From: an uncultured bacterium
GTDB lineage: Bacteria > Verrucomicrobiota > Kiritimatiellia > RFP12 > UBA1067
Length of the DNA: 34,311 nt
Direction of reading: 5' to 3'
Assembly: GCA_902779075.1 (NCBI GenBank)
Contig: CACZAK010000033.1
Location: forward strand, 1-34,311
Position numbers and translations under genes: made by a program. Shown one piece after another: positions 16,654 to 28,200 of this stretch. The notes below the pieces were generated by a model. That model worked only from the letters and a program-made list of their open reading frames with translations. It made no database searches and was not told where the DNA came from. Each line of letters begins with the position of its first letter. The first letter of the stretch is position 1.

Positions 16654-19600
16654 ATGAAACAAATACGGATGTCCACAATCCTTGCTGCGTTTGTTACGGG
16701 CGCGGCCATAACTTCCGCCATGGCGGCTCCCGAGCTGGTGCACCGCTGGAGCTTCAACGGCGACTACGCTGATTCCATCGGCGGCACCACCGCCACGATG
16801 ATCGGCTCCGCCGTTGGCTTCAACGACGGCAACACCGCCGTGGTGATGAGCGGCGCCGGCAACAGTACGGGCTCGCTCAACCTTGGCGTGAACATGCTCC
16901 CCACCGACGTCCCCGAGGTGACGGTGGAAATGTGGTTTACCCACAACGGCATCAAGAACTGGGCTCGTCTCTTTGACTTCGGGCAGAACAACCAGAACTA
17001 CTTTGTATTCACCTTGTGCCAGGGGTCTGACGGGAAGGATAGAATCGAAATCAAGAAGGCGAACACGACCCTTTTCGCGACGGACAATTCGATGACTCCC
17101 TACGCCATCGGCACTCCTTACCATGTTTCCATCACGTTCAGGGCATTTTCCGACGGCGCGACGGAGATTCGCTGGATGCGGCGCGACGTGACGACCGGCG
17201 CAATCGAGCACGCCGGTTCGGTGATCGTCCCCAACTGGACCATCGGAAGCATCACGTCCCCCAACTGCTTCATCGGACATTCCCAGTACACGGGCGACCA
17301 CGACGCGAACGCGACATACGATGAATTCCGCGTGTGGAAGGGAATCCTCTCGGACGCACAGCTCACCGCGAGCGTGCTTGCCGGCCCTGACGCGCTTCCG
17401 GACACGGGGGCGTCTGTAATCGTGAACTGGACGGGCGCGGTCGACGACGACGCGACGAACGCCGCCAACTGGTCGCCGAGCGCGCCGGACGCCACCAAGA
17501 TCGCGCGATTCTCCGGCGACTTCGCCGCGCAGATTCCGTCCGATGCCGCGTTCACGTGCGCCGGCGTCCTCTTCGACGACGCCCGTCTGACGGCGGACTG
17601 CGACTGGCGCGGCCTTTCCGCGAAGATCGACGGCGGGACGCTCGACCTCGGTGGGAACAAGCTCTACGTCTCCGCGCTGGACGGCAGTGGCACGATCACC
17701 GCGTCCGACGAGACGGAGGGCGAACTGCACATCGACGTGCCGAGCGGTGCGTCGTCGGTCAACGAAGGCGTGGCCATTTCCGGCACGGTCAAGGTGTTCA
17801 AGGAAGGCGCGGGATCGTTCACCGCCAAGGGCCGGATGACAAACACCGGCGTAGGAAAGTTCATCGCCGGCACGCTCAACATCACCGGCAACAGGTTCAT
17901 TGTGGACGGACTCGACGGATCGGGAACCATCACAGCCGGCGCATCGGTGCTCAAGAACCACGATTTCCAAACGGACGTCGTGGCGGACGGGGCGGCTGTG
18001 ATCATGGCACCGCAGGGATGGATCACCTCTGGCACGTCGTATGTGCTGAAGAACAATCGCGACATGGCAGATTCTCAGGCGAATGGCTCGAACTGGTGCT
18101 TCATCAACAATGGTTCAAGCATCAGCCAGACGTTTTATGTGCCCATCGCAACGATGTGCAGCGTTCGGTTCAACATCGGTACGAAAAACAATAGATCAGT
18201 GCAGTGGAAAAGCAATGGTAATGTCAAGATAGACGGTCAGAACGTCATCTCCTGGGAGGGACAGACCAATCCCACAACTACGCGCTATGGCCAGAAGTAC
18301 CTTTCCGCAGGGTATCATACGATCTCGATCGCCTGCACGAGCAATTCGGGAATGGCGGTGGACAACATCGACCTCTTGGTGGGCAGCATACTCGACGTCA
18401 ACGTGGCGGAAGGCATGACGAGCGAGAACAACAACGTCGCGCTCACCGGCGCGGGGCTCCAGGTGTGCAAGACCGGCAAGGGCCTGCTCGTGATGAACAA
18501 GGAGAACACTGGCTTCGGATTCGGCGGCCGCTACTCCGGCAGCGTCTGCATGGTCGTCAAGGACGGCACGGTCAAGAAGAGCACCGTGGAGGGCAGGGGA
18601 TCCTGCGGCGCCCAGTATTCCACGATCAAGGTGGAGGACGGCGGACAGGTTGATCTCGCCGGGCGCACATACTGGGACTACGACTACATCATCGAAGGCA
18701 ATGGCCCAGACGGAAGCGGCGCGCTCGTCAACAACACGACGGTGTCCAGCCCGTGGGCGACCAGCAGCAACAGGGGGTATCTGCAGCGCATTGCGCTTTC
18801 CGGCGACGCCACGATCGGAGGCACGCAGCCCTGGGCGCTTCTCTTCTGGAACTACGGCGCGGAGCCTGTCACGCTGAACGGACACACGCTCACGATCGCC
18901 GGCACCACGGTTTACAGCGGCAACAACTATTTCAGCGGTAGCGGACGCGTCGTGGTCGCCGACGGCGCGGCGTACGAGGCAGTGAACAATTCGCCGACGG
19001 CCTCCGACTGCGACGTCGAGGTGAACGGCACGCTGGCGGTCCACGACCGGTCGCTGACGCCGATGAAGTCGCTCAAGTTCGGCGCGGACGGCAAGTTCAA
19101 CAATCCGTGGGATTCTGACCCGCTGTTCGTGGTGTACGAGGAGTACGCGCCTCCGACCATGCTGCTCGCCAAGGCGCAGAACGTGCAGCTCGGCGCGGAC
19201 GGGCATCTCGACACGGCGCTCGACCTCTCGCTCTTCGCGGACGTGTTCGACGGCTCGGCGCTGGCGTTCTATCCGAAGACGACGCTGACGGTCAGGCTCG
19301 GCGCCCGCACGTTCACGGCGGAGACGACGAAGCTTGTCTCGTGGACGGTGAAGCCGGATCTCGTTGACCTCATCGCCGACGGCGAGAACCTGGATGGCAT
19401 TGTGCTCGGCATGACGGACGACGGGCTCTATGCCTACAAGCTCAACGCCGACCGCCCGGCGACGGCGCGTTGGACTGGTAACGGCAACGTGTCGAATCTC
19501 CGCGACCCCGCGAACTGGAACTGCTTCAACGTGTACGGCGACGCCCTCGCGAACATGGCGCCGACGAACTTCACCACGGTGATCGTGGACGGAAACACGA

Positions 19601-21906
19601 CGTTCAGCATCCCCGACGGCGTGGCGGATCTCCCGTGGAAGAACGTCCAGTTCGGCGACGGCCAGCCGAAGGCGACCCAGTGGGGCCGCATCTACTATGG
19701 CGGCGACCGCGATGCGATCAGCGGCACGGCATGGTACATGAGCACGCCGGTCCGCGACTACGTCGCCATGGGCACGGGCGACATCGCGAATCTCCACGGG
19801 CAGAACACCAGCTGGGAGTATTCCTGGCTTGACTGGTCCCAGCTTCGCTTCGATGGCTGGTTCAAGGTGACGTCCGGACAGGCGGGCGCATGGCACATCA
19901 AGCACAAATTCGACGACTACTTCGCGTTCGCGATAGACGGCGAATGGAAGCTTGTGAATCCCGTCTACACCGATGTGAAGGAAGTTGACATCGAGGTGTC
20001 GGCAGGCTGGCATCGCTTCTCCATCGTCTGCGGCGACACGTGGGGCGGACAGGGGTCCAACAACTACACCTACAACGGCGTGAAGGTTCCCATGCTGATT
20101 TCCATCGAAGGCGGTGCGGATGTCGCGTTTGCGGCGGACACCTTCCAGATGGGCAGCGGCGAGACGGTCGTCAGGCTCGACGGCGACTGCGACTGGCGCT
20201 CCCTGGGGAAGGTCGTCCTGGAGAGCGGCGCGGCGATCGACCTCAACGGACACGTCCTCAAGGTCAAGAAGCTTCTGTGCGACGACTACCTCGGCGCGCG
20301 CGTGATCAACACGGCCGCCACGACGGGCGAGCTTCAGATCGAAGTCGATTCCGGCGAGACGTTCTCGCTTGACGGCATCACCGTCAAGGGCGATGTGAGA
20401 GTGGTCAAGACGGGTGCGGGCACGCTTGTCCCCGTGACCACGGAAAGCCGCTTCACGGGTGGCCTCGTCGTGAACGAGGGAACTGTCAGGTGTGATCTCA
20501 TCGGGCCCAAGTATGCGATCGGCAGCATGAACCTTCTCCAGAACTGGAACTTCGACGAGGGCGCCGTCGGCAACAACAGCGGGGACTGGTCGTATGCGAA
20601 CGGCGGAAATGGTTTTTCGCTCCCCGGCTGGACAACCTCGAACTCCAGCAGACTCGGTCTTGCCAAGGCGAACGGAACATGGGTGGCCAAAGGACGCGGA
20701 ATCGGTAAGTATGCGCTGTATCTACAGACAAACGGCAACACGGTCGATGCTTCGCAGGACGTTGTCGTAAAGGTGCCGGGCACATACTATTATCGGTTCA
20801 TCTATGCTGGTCGTCCGAGTTACATCGGCGCCACAACGGAGCTGCGCCTCATCCACGGCGGCACATCGCAGACGCTGGCGTCCGTCACCACGACGGCCGA
20901 TACGTACGCGACATGCGAGGGGACTGTCGAAATCGCGGAGGCCGGCGACTATACGCTGCAGTTCTTCCAGCTCTCGACGTCGTCCGACAAGGCCAACACC
21001 ATCGACGAGGTCGTGTTCGCCCGCCTCGACGCGAACGCGACGAGCGGCACGGTCAAGGTGAACGAAGGTGCGACGCTGGAGATGAACGGCAAGTACGACT
21101 TCTTCCAGAACATCTTCATCCTGAACGGCGGCACGCTCCAGAACGCCACCGGCACGGACCTCGGCAGCGGCACCGCGCAGATGAAGTACATGTTCGTGAC
21201 GACGAACTCCACGCTCAACATCCAGAACCACTACGGCTTCATCGGCAACGGCTACACGCGCTCCATCCTGGACCTCGGCGGCTACACGCTGACGGTGAAC
21301 CTCAACTCTGGCGGCAAGCTCTTCTACCTCTACAACACCGAGGTGAGGAACGGCGTGCTGGACGTGATCGACGGCGGATGGCTCGAGACGGGAAACGCCG
21401 GCGTGATCGCCACGGACGCCACGATCAAGTGCAGGGCGGCCATGCGCGCCAACGGTGCGGTCGACGTGCGCGACTATGTGGCGTACAGGGAAACCTCCAA
21501 GCACAACGAGGGCACGGCGGCGTTCAAGGTGCGTGGCACGTTCACGCCCGTGACGGATATTTTCTACGGCTGCCAGATGCAGGACGGCTCCACGGTCGAC
21601 CTCTCCGCGCGCACGACCGTATGGAACACGACCACTGCTCCTGACAGCTCGGCGACGGGCTCCAACACGGTGACCTTCGCCGACGGCGCGACTGTCACCA
21701 TCGAGTTCACTGCGGGACGTGCCGCGCTGAAGCAGTTGCTTGAGCTGGACAATCGGTACGTCGCGAAATGGACGACGGAAACTGCTCCGGCGAGTACGGT
21801 GAAGTTCGTGCCGTCGGCGACGTTGCGTTCGCTGGGATACCGGGTGCAGGTCGAGTCTGACGGCATCAAGATCGAGCCGAACGGCTTTACCATTTACTTG
21901 CGCTAA
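16654..21906 (+). CDS. Exported LamG/PA14-like mosaic surface protein (paralog A)
   Basis: This 1750-residue protein is predicted to sit outside the cell. ATG 16654 has AGGAG 8 bases upstream; residues 1-24 form a signal peptide (ending SAMA, then APELVHRWSF). A LamG-type jelly roll spans about 25-245 (HRWSFNGDYADSIGG ... YDEFRVWKGILSDAQL). A passenger-like 'WTGAVDDDATNAANW' unit follows near 260. A galactose-binding-like module is at about 431-578 (LKNHDFQTD ... FNIGTKNN ... DNIDL), then passenger repeats (CKTGKGLLVMNKENTGFGFG near 604). A PA14-like domain is at about 1011-1169 (FDGWFKV...FDDYFAFAIDG...GWHRFSIVCGD). A second galactose-binding-like module is at about 1292-1459 (LLQNWNFDEG ... 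TIDEVVFARL). The C-terminal ~280 residues are beta-helical and end NGFTIYLR. It is a modular paralog of the 2006-aa gene that follows, with near-identical DNA in parts. Binding specificity unknown; no enzyme motif. Confidence 0.9.
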   Translation: MKQIRMSTILAAFVTGAAITSAMAAPELVHRWSFNGDYADSIGGTTATMIGSAVGFNDGNTAVVMSGAGNSTGSLNLGVNMLPTDVPEVTVEMWFTHNGIKNWARLFDFGQNNQNYFVFTLCQGSDGKDRIEIKKANTTLFATDNSMTPYAIGTPYHVSITFRAFSDGATEIRWMRRDVTTGAIEHAGSVIVPNWTIGSITSPNCFIGHSQYTGDHDANATYDEFRVWKGILSDAQLTASVLAGPDALPDTGASVIVNWTGAVDDDATNAANWSPSAPDATKIARFSGDFAAQIPSDAAFTCAGVLFDDARLTADCDWRGLSAKIDGGTLDLGGNKLYVSALDGSGTITASDETEGELHIDVPSGASSVNEGVAISGTVKVFKEGAGSFTAKGRMTNTGVGKFIAGTLNITGNRFIVDGLDGSGTITAGASVLKNHDFQTDVVADGAAVIMAPQGWITSGTSYVLKNNRDMADSQANGSNWCFINNGSSISQTFYVPIATMCSVRFNIGTKNNRSVQWKSNGNVKIDGQNVISWEGQTNPTTTRYGQKYLSAGYHTISIACTSNSGMAVDNIDLLVGSILDVNVAEGMTSENNNVALTGAGLQVCKTGKGLLVMNKENTGFGFGGRYSGSVCMVVKDGTVKKSTVEGRGSCGAQYSTIKVEDGGQVDLAGRTYWDYDYIIEGNGPDGSGALVNNTTVSSPWATSSNRGYLQRIALSGDATIGGTQPWALLFWNYGAEPVTLNGHTLTIAGTTVYSGNNYFSGSGRVVVADGAAYEAVNNSPTASDCDVEVNGTLAVHDRSLTPMKSLKFGADGKFNNPWDSDPLFVVYEEYAPPTMLLAKAQNVQLGADGHLDTALDLSLFADVFDGSALAFYPKTTLTVRLGARTFTAETTKLVSWTVKPDLVDLIADGENLDGIVLGMTDDGLYAYKLNADRPATARWTGNGNVSNLRDPANWNCFNVYGDALANMAPTNFTTVIVDGNTTFSIPDGVADLPWKNVQFGDGQPKATQWGRIYYGGDRDAISGTAWYMSTPVRDYVAMGTGDIANLHGQNTSWEYSWLDWSQLRFDGWFKVTSGQAGAWHIKHKFDDYFAFAIDGEWKLVNPVYTDVKEVDIEVSAGWHRFSIVCGDTWGGQGSNNYTYNGVKVPMLISIEGGADVAFAADTFQMGSGETVVRLDGDCDWRSLGKVVLESGAAIDLNGHVLKVKKLLCDDYLGARVINTAATTGELQIEVDSGETFSLDGITVKGDVRVVKTGAGTLVPVTTESRFTGGLVVNEGTVRCDLIGPKYAIGSMNLLQNWNFDEGAVGNNSGDWSYANGGNGFSLPGWTTSNSSRLGLAKANGTWVAKGRGIGKYALYLQTNGNTVDASQDVVVKVPGTYYYRFIYAGRPSYIGATTELRLIHGGTSQTLASVTTTADTYATCEGTVEIAEAGDYTLQFFQLSTSSDKANTIDEVVFARLDANATSGTVKVNEGATLEMNGKYDFFQNIFILNGGTLQNATGTDLGSGTAQMKYMFVTTNSTLNIQNHYGFIGNGYTRSILDLGGYTLTVNLNSGGKLFYLYNTEVRNGVLDVIDGGWLETGNAGVIATDATIKCRAAMRANGAVDVRDYVAYRETSKHNEGTAAFKVRGTFTPVTDIFYGCQMQDGSTVDLSARTTVWNTTTAPDSSATGSNTVTFADGATVTIEFTAGRAALKQLLELDNRYVAKWTTETAPASTVKFVPSATLRSLGYRVQVESDGIKIEPNGFTIYLR
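19309..19650 (+). repeat. Inter-gene direct repeat, block 1 in paralog A
   Basis: This block aligns without gaps at an offset of 6232 to 25541-25882. Long stretches match exactly or nearly so, for instance across GACGCCCTCGCGAACATGGC. It encodes the passenger unit in front of the PA14-like domain. Confidence 0.75.
21241..21640 (+). repeat. Inter-gene direct repeat, block 2 in paralog A
   Basis: This block aligns without gaps at an offset of 6355 to 27596-27995 and is nearly identical at DNA level, including third codon positions. It codes for the C-terminal beta-helix of both paralogs. Confidence 0.8.
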
Positions 21907-21942
21907 CAGCTCGCGAGGACGCTCGCCCTCCCGATTGGTAGG

Positions 21943-21961
21943 GCGGTCGCCCCGCGACCGC
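21943..21961. repeat. GC-rich hairpin after paralog A
   Basis: GCGGTCGC (21943-21950) and GCGACCGC (21954-21961) form a perfect 8-bp stem with a CCC loop, about 36 bases past the stop codon. There is no following T-run, so it may be a REP-like palindrome or a factor-assisted terminator. Confidence 0.45.
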
Positions 21962-22014
21962 CGCGCGCGTGCCCGCTGCTGGCGAGGTTGGCGTGGGCGC
22001 GCTGACGTGATACT

Positions 22015-22072
22015 TGAGACGAGAGACGAGCTGTCTCGCGTCTGCAAGTCTCCAATCACGTCTCTCGTCTCA
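22015..22072. repeat. 14-bp inverted repeat with 30-base loop
   Basis: TGAGACGAGAGACG (22015-22028) is the exact reverse complement of 22059-22072. Pairing resumes for two more bases beyond one mismatch. CGTCTC-type hexamers are also repeated directly around it. The arms are purine/pyrimidine-skewed, unlike nearby coding DNA. No protein-coding feature accounts for it. The 21907-22240 gap otherwise holds hairpins and the next promoter. Confidence 0.5.
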
Positions 22073-22100
22073 CGTCTCACGTCCATCCTGTAACCCTTGC

Positions 22101-22120
22101 GGGCCGCGCTTGTCGCGAGC
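22101..22120. repeat. REP-like element, CGCTTGTCGCG core
   Basis: GGGCCGCGCTTGTCGCGAGC at 22101-22120 shares its core with 30202-30217 and, in reverse complement, with the hairpin at 28270-28290. All three lie in intergenic DNA of this array. Confidence 0.4.
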
Positions 22121-22133
22121 CGGGATTTTCGGG

Positions 22134-22171
22134 ATTTTCGGCTTGCGGGCGGCGGGAGACTGTGGTATCAT
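22134..22171 (+). promoter_or_regulatory. Shared surface-gene promoter element, copy 3
   Basis: The exact 19-bp element is at 22134-22152. TTGCGG (22143-22148) and TATCAT (22166-22171) are 17 bases apart. The following TATGCCCG matches the sequence after the -10 box of the 4382 gene. GGGATTTTCG is duplicated just upstream. The predicted leader is about 60 bases. Confidence 0.55.
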
Positions 22172-22240
22172 TATGCCCGCTAAACTTTTTCAAAGGTTGT
22201 CTTTGAAGTAAGTGGCTGCAAGTTTAAAGAGGAGGTTGGA

Positions 22241-25200
22241 ATGAGAACAATTATCAGAGCCGTGGCGCTTTTGACTACGGCAAGCGCGACAATTACGGCG
22301 TCTGCGGCGCCGGAACTTGTGCACCGTTGGAGCTTCAACGGCGACTACACTGATTCCATCGGAGGCACCAGCGCCACCACCATCGGCTCGGCGGTCGCCT
22401 TCAACGACGGCAACACCGCCGTGGTGATGAGCGGCGACGGCAACAGCACCGGCTCTCTCAACCTCGGCACCGACATGCTGCCCACGGACGTGCGGGAAGT
22501 CACTGTGGAGATCTGGGCCACTCAGACGGCGGTGAAGAACTGGGCGCGTCTCATCGACTACGGTCCAAACAACCAGAACTACTTCATCTGCGTCTGGAAC
22601 AACGGCACGGATGCCAGTCGCGGCTGGGTGAAGGTGGCGAAGGGCAATGCGTCCTACATGGACCAGGACGGCGGCGTAAGCCCGATTACGCTGAACACGC
22701 AATACCACTTCTCCTTCGTGTTCAAGATGAACGCGGATGGTTCCTCCACGATTCGCTGGGCGCGGCGCAATGCCTCGACGGGCGCGGTGGAGCGCAACGG
22801 CGTTGCGGAAGTTCAGAACTGGAACCTCACGGATTTCGCGTCACCGAAGCTCTACATCGGACATTCCCAGTACACGGCCGATGCTGACGCGAACGCAATC
22901 TACGACGAAGTGCGCGTGTGGAAGGGCGGCCTCACCGACGAACAACTCACCACGAGCGCCGCGTCCGGCCCCGATGTGCTCCCCGACGTGGGCACCTCGA
23001 CGACAATCGGCACCGCGCGCTGGACGGGCGCGGTTGACGACGACGCGACGAACGCCGCAAACTGGACGCCCTCCGCTCCGGACGCCAACACGTTCGCCGT
23101 ATTCTCCGGGGACTTTGCCGCGCAGATTCCGTCTGGCGCCGCGTTCACATGCGCAGGCGTGGTGTTCGAGGACGCCCGCCTCACGGCGGACTGCGACTGG
23201 CGCGGACTCGTCGCGAAGATCAAGAGCGGCACGCTCGACCTTGCGGGCCATGCGCTCAAGGTCTCGCAGATTGACGGCATCGGCACGATCACCGAGGGCG
23301 GAGTTCCCGCCGAATACCAGCCTATTGAGTACATCGAGTCGAGCGGAGCGCAATGGATCAACACAGGCTTCACGCCCTCGTGCAATGACCGCATCGAGCT
23401 GAAGTTGCGCTTTGCGAACAAGTCGGGAACACAGTGCCTCTGGTGCTCGCGCGGAACCTCAACTTCCGCTTCAACCTTTACGAGCTTCATGATCAACGGC
23501 GACAAGCTGCGTTTCGACCGCAACACGAATACGTCCGGCGGCCAAGTCCTTTCCCCGACCGCCGGCGCGGACCAAACGGTGATCGCCGACGGCTATACGC
23601 TCCAATGCACGCTGGACGGCAACAACGCGGGCGTGATGGCCGGCAAGGGCGGCTTCACCCCGGGGAGTCCGCTCGTTCTATTTGCATCCCACACGGCGGC
23701 AAACAACCTTACTCCAACTACAGGCATGGGCAACTGGGCAAGCTACAGGTTCTACTCCCTCAAGGTGTACGACTGGGACGGCGGCCTCAAGTGCGACTTC
23801 ATACCGGTGAAGAGGGTGTCGGATGACGAGCCCGGCATTTATGACCGCATCAGCGGCACGTTCGCCGCGAACATGACCGCTACGCCTTTCTCTGTCGGCG
23901 CGGAGACGACGATCGCCGCCGTCACCGGAGGCGAGCTGGAGATCGAGGTTCCGTCCGGCGTCTCCACCGCGAACAACGGCGTCAGGATCGGCGGCAGCGT
24001 GAAGGTGAAGAAGACTGGCGCGGGAACGTTCGTCGTGAAGACGCCAATGGAGAACGGCGGCGGAACCGACTTCGTGGCGGGCACGCTCGACATCGCCGGG
24101 AACCATGTGAAGGTGAACGGACTCGGCGGCGCGGGCACGATCACGACCTCGGCGTCCCTGCTGAAGAACCCGGGCTTCGAGGAGGACGTCCTCGCGAGCG
24201 GCGCATACGTTTACAAGTCGCCGTCCTACTGGAATTCCAGCGGCAAGGTCCACATGTACAAGAACAACCCCGACATCGGCAACCGCCAGCAGAACGGGTC
24301 CAACTGGTGCTATCTCGAAGGCGACGGAAGGATCTCGCAGCGATTCGCGCTTTCTGCGCCGACGCACTGCAGACTATCATTGAACATGGCGACGTGGAAC
24401 AACGCGGGAAGCTATTCACGATCCAGCGGCAACATCACGATTGACGGAACTGCTGTTTACACGTGGAGCAGCATAGGCGACTACTACACCGCTACCAAGA
24501 CGGCGGAGTTCGACCTGGCCGCCGGTTTTCACACGATATCCATTGGCGCAACGAGCAGCAGCACAGCGATTGACAACATCCGTCTGGAAGGCGGAACGGT
24601 GCTTGAAGTCAACGTGCCGGAGGGCGTGACAAACGACAACGTGAACGTCGCCATCACGGGCGGCGCCAACATGCAGGTGTGGAAGACGGGCAAGGGCAAG
24701 CTCGTGATGAGCAAGGCCAACAGCGGCTTCGGCGCGGGCGGACGCAGGAGCTGGAGTGCCTCGATGGTCGTGAAGGAGGGCGTGGTGAAGCAGACTTCGT
24801 CGGAAGGCACGGCCTCGTGCGGGGCGCAGTATGGCACGATCATCGTTGAGGATGGCGCGCAGTTCGACCTTGCGGGGCGTATCTACCACGACTACGATTA
24901 CGATCTCACGGGTTCGGGACCGGACGGCACGGGCGCGCTCGTGAACTCGGGCGTTGTGTCAAACCCCTGGCTCGTTGGAGGCAGCAACAGGGCGTACCTC
25001 CAGGACATCAGGCTGTCGGGCGACACTACGTTGGGCGGCCCGCAGGCGTGGGCGCTTCTCTTCTACAACTACGTCGCCGAGCACACGCTGTACATGAACG
25101 GCCACACGCTTTCCATAAAGGGCGTCAATCTCTATGGCGTAAGCATAGCCTACAGCGGCTCGGGCCGCATCGTGGTCGAAGACGACGCAACGTTTGAGCT

Positions 25201-28200
25201 GTGCCGCAGCACGAAGACCGCGCCCGACTGCGACTTTGAGGTGAAGGGCACGCTTTCGCAGAACGGCGCGGGGCTTACCGCCGTCAAGTCGCTTGTGTTC
25301 GACTCGACAGGCACGTACTCCAGCACCAGTGCATCCCCCGTCAGCTTTGAAGTGCGCACTATTTACGCGCCGCCGACGGCAGCCGCTTCCGGCTCCGCGG
25401 CCACGCAGCCAACGGTGACGCTTGGCGCAGCCGGTTATTTTGAGACCACGTTGGATATTTCGTCGTTCAGCACCGTATTCGACGGCACCACGACCACGTT
25501 CTATCCTGGCACCGCTCTGACGGTCAGGCTCGGTAGCCGCACGTTCACGGAGCCGACGACGAAGCTTGTGTCGTGGACGGCGAAGCCCGAAATCACCGAC
25601 CTCATCGCCGACGGCGAGAACCTTGAGGGCATTTCGCTCGGCATGACGGACGATGGACTCTATGCCTACAAGCTCGACGCCGACCGTCCGGCGACGGCGC
25701 GTTGGACGGGCGGCGGCAACGTGTCGAATCTCCGCGACCCCGCGAACTGGAGCTGCTTCAACCTGTATGGCGACGCCCTCGCGAACATGGCGCCGACGAA
25801 CTTCACCACGGTGGTTGTTGACGGCACCACGACGTTCAGCATCCCCGATGGCGTGACGGACTTCCCGTGGAAGACCGTGCAGTTCGGCTCTACCAGCCCT
25901 GCCGCCACGCAGTGGGGGCGCATCTACTACGGCAGCGACAGGAGCGGATTCAGCAACACGTCCTATCTGGACTATCCGCTCTACACGTACACGCTGCGCG
26001 GCGTCGGCGACATCTCCGGAATCGACGGCGGCAGCACCGCCTGGCAGGCCTCCTATCTTGATTTGGCGCAGCTGCGCTACGACGGATGGTTCTACGTGAC
26101 CGCCGCGCAGGCCGGCGCATGGCACATCAGGCAGAAGTACGACGACTACTTCGGCTTCGCGATCGACGGCAAGTGGGTGCTCACCAATCCCACATACACG
26201 GTGGTCGTCGAGTCCGACTGCGAGGTGACCGAGGGCTGGCACCGCTTCACCATCATCTGCGGCGACACCTACGGCGGGCAGGGCTCTAACGGCATGACCG
26301 CGGGCGGAGCGAGCGTGCCGATGGCGATCGCCATAAACGGCGGCACGGAGATCGCGTTCTCCGCCGCGAACTTCCAGATGGGCTCCGGCAGCAACGTCAT
26401 CACGCTCGACTGCGACTGCGACTGGCGCGCGCTCGGCAGAGTCCATCTCGTGAACGGCGCGTCCGTCAACCTCAACGGACACAAGCTGAAGGTGGCCAAC
26501 ATCGACGCGGACGCCGACTGCCTGGGCTCCACAGTCACGTCGCCGCTTGCCCTCGACAGGACGGTGACTCCGCCCGAAGCGTTGAACGACGCAATCTTCT
26601 GGCTCGATGCGTCCGACGCCTCCACGCTCGCCGTCGGTTCTGACGGGAAGGTTTCGACCTGGACCTCCAAGTCGAGCGACGGCCGCGTCGCCACGGCCTC
26701 CGGCGTGAACCCGACATACGACACCACGACCTACGGAATCCCCACGGTCGACTTCGGCGACATCGCCAGCAACAAGGACATGACGTACACGCGCCTTACC
26801 AACATCAAGACGGTGTTCTGGGTGATCAAGATCGAGAAGGCGCAGCGCGCCTTCCTGCTTGGCGACAAGAACGGCGGCAATGGCGTTTACAACTTCCATC
26901 GCGGCACCGGCGGACAGTACGGCAATTCGCAGCACGCCAAGTTCGACCGTTTCTGGAACGGACTCTACGAAGTGGACTGGAAGAACGACTATCCGGAGGA
27001 GGACGGCTTCGAGGTGCTCTGCGTCAAGTTGACGCAGAACTGTTGCTCCGACTCCCTCACGTACGACCGCGGCACCGGCATTGACTCCGGCGGACGCAAC
27101 GGCGGACGCCAGCTCTCCGAGCTCATTTGTTTCAGCAGGGACCTTTCGGACGCCGAGCGCATCGCGGTGACGGAATACCTGCAGCGCAAGTGGAAGGGGA
27201 AGGCCCCGGGCGAACTGCACATCGACGTGCCGCAGGGCGAGAGCCTTGTGTTCAACGGTAACGTGTCGCTCGCCGGCAACGTGCAGCTCGTCAAGGAAGG
27301 CGAGGGCCTGTTGACGCAATCCACGGTCGTCAGGCATGTGGGCGGCACCCACGTGGCAGAGGGTGAGTTCGACATGGGTTGCTCCAGAGGCATTGGCCGT
27401 CGCGGCGAGGTGACCATTGACGAAGGCGCCGTGTTCAACATCAAGTCCTACGGCGACTTTTACAACCATCTGTTCGTGCTCAACGGCGGAACCTTCCGGA
27501 ATACGGGCTCGGACGTCGGCAGCGGCACGGCGCAGCTGAAATACATGCTCCTAACGACGAATTCCACGCTTGATATCCAGAACAACTACGGTTTCATCGG
27601 CAACGGCTACACGCGTTCCATCCTGGACCTCGGCGGCTACACGCTGACGGTGAACCTCAACTCTGGCGGCAAGCTCTTCTACCTCTACAATACCGAGGTG
27701 AGGAACGGCGTGCTGGACATTACCGACGGCGGATGGCTCGAGACCGGCAACGCCGGCGTGACCGCGACGGACGCCACGATCAAGTGCAGGGCGGCCATGC
27801 GCGCCAACGGCGCGGTCGACGTGCGCGACTACGTTGCGTACAGGGAAACCTCCAAGCACAACGAGGGCACGGCGGCATTCAAGGTGCGCGGTACGTTCAC
27901 GCCGATGACGGATACCTTCTACGGCTGCCAAATGCAGAACGGCTCCACGGTCGACCTCTCCGCCCGCACCACCGTGTGGAACACGACCACGGCCGCCGCC
28001 TCCGAGGCAAAGGGCTCCACCACGGTGACGTTCGCCGACGGCGCGACCGTCTACATAGACTTCACGGCTGGCCGTCCCGCGCTGAAGCAGATACTTGACG
28101 CGAACAACAAGTACATCGTGAGGTGGACTGCGGAGACGGCTCCGTCGGGAACGGTGACGTTCAAGCCCTCGGCGGCGTTGCGCAGTCTTGGGTATCGGGT

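Noticed and set aside
21943..21961. Intrinsic terminator after paralog A
   Set aside because: The stem is good but no T-run follows, so it is listed only as a hairpin.
24959..27469. Minus-strand 836-codon frame antisense to paralog B (and similar ones at 18196-20253, 14051-16600, 6032-7396)
   Set aside because: Same GC-driven antisense artefact; low-complexity Arg-rich translations and no initiation signals.
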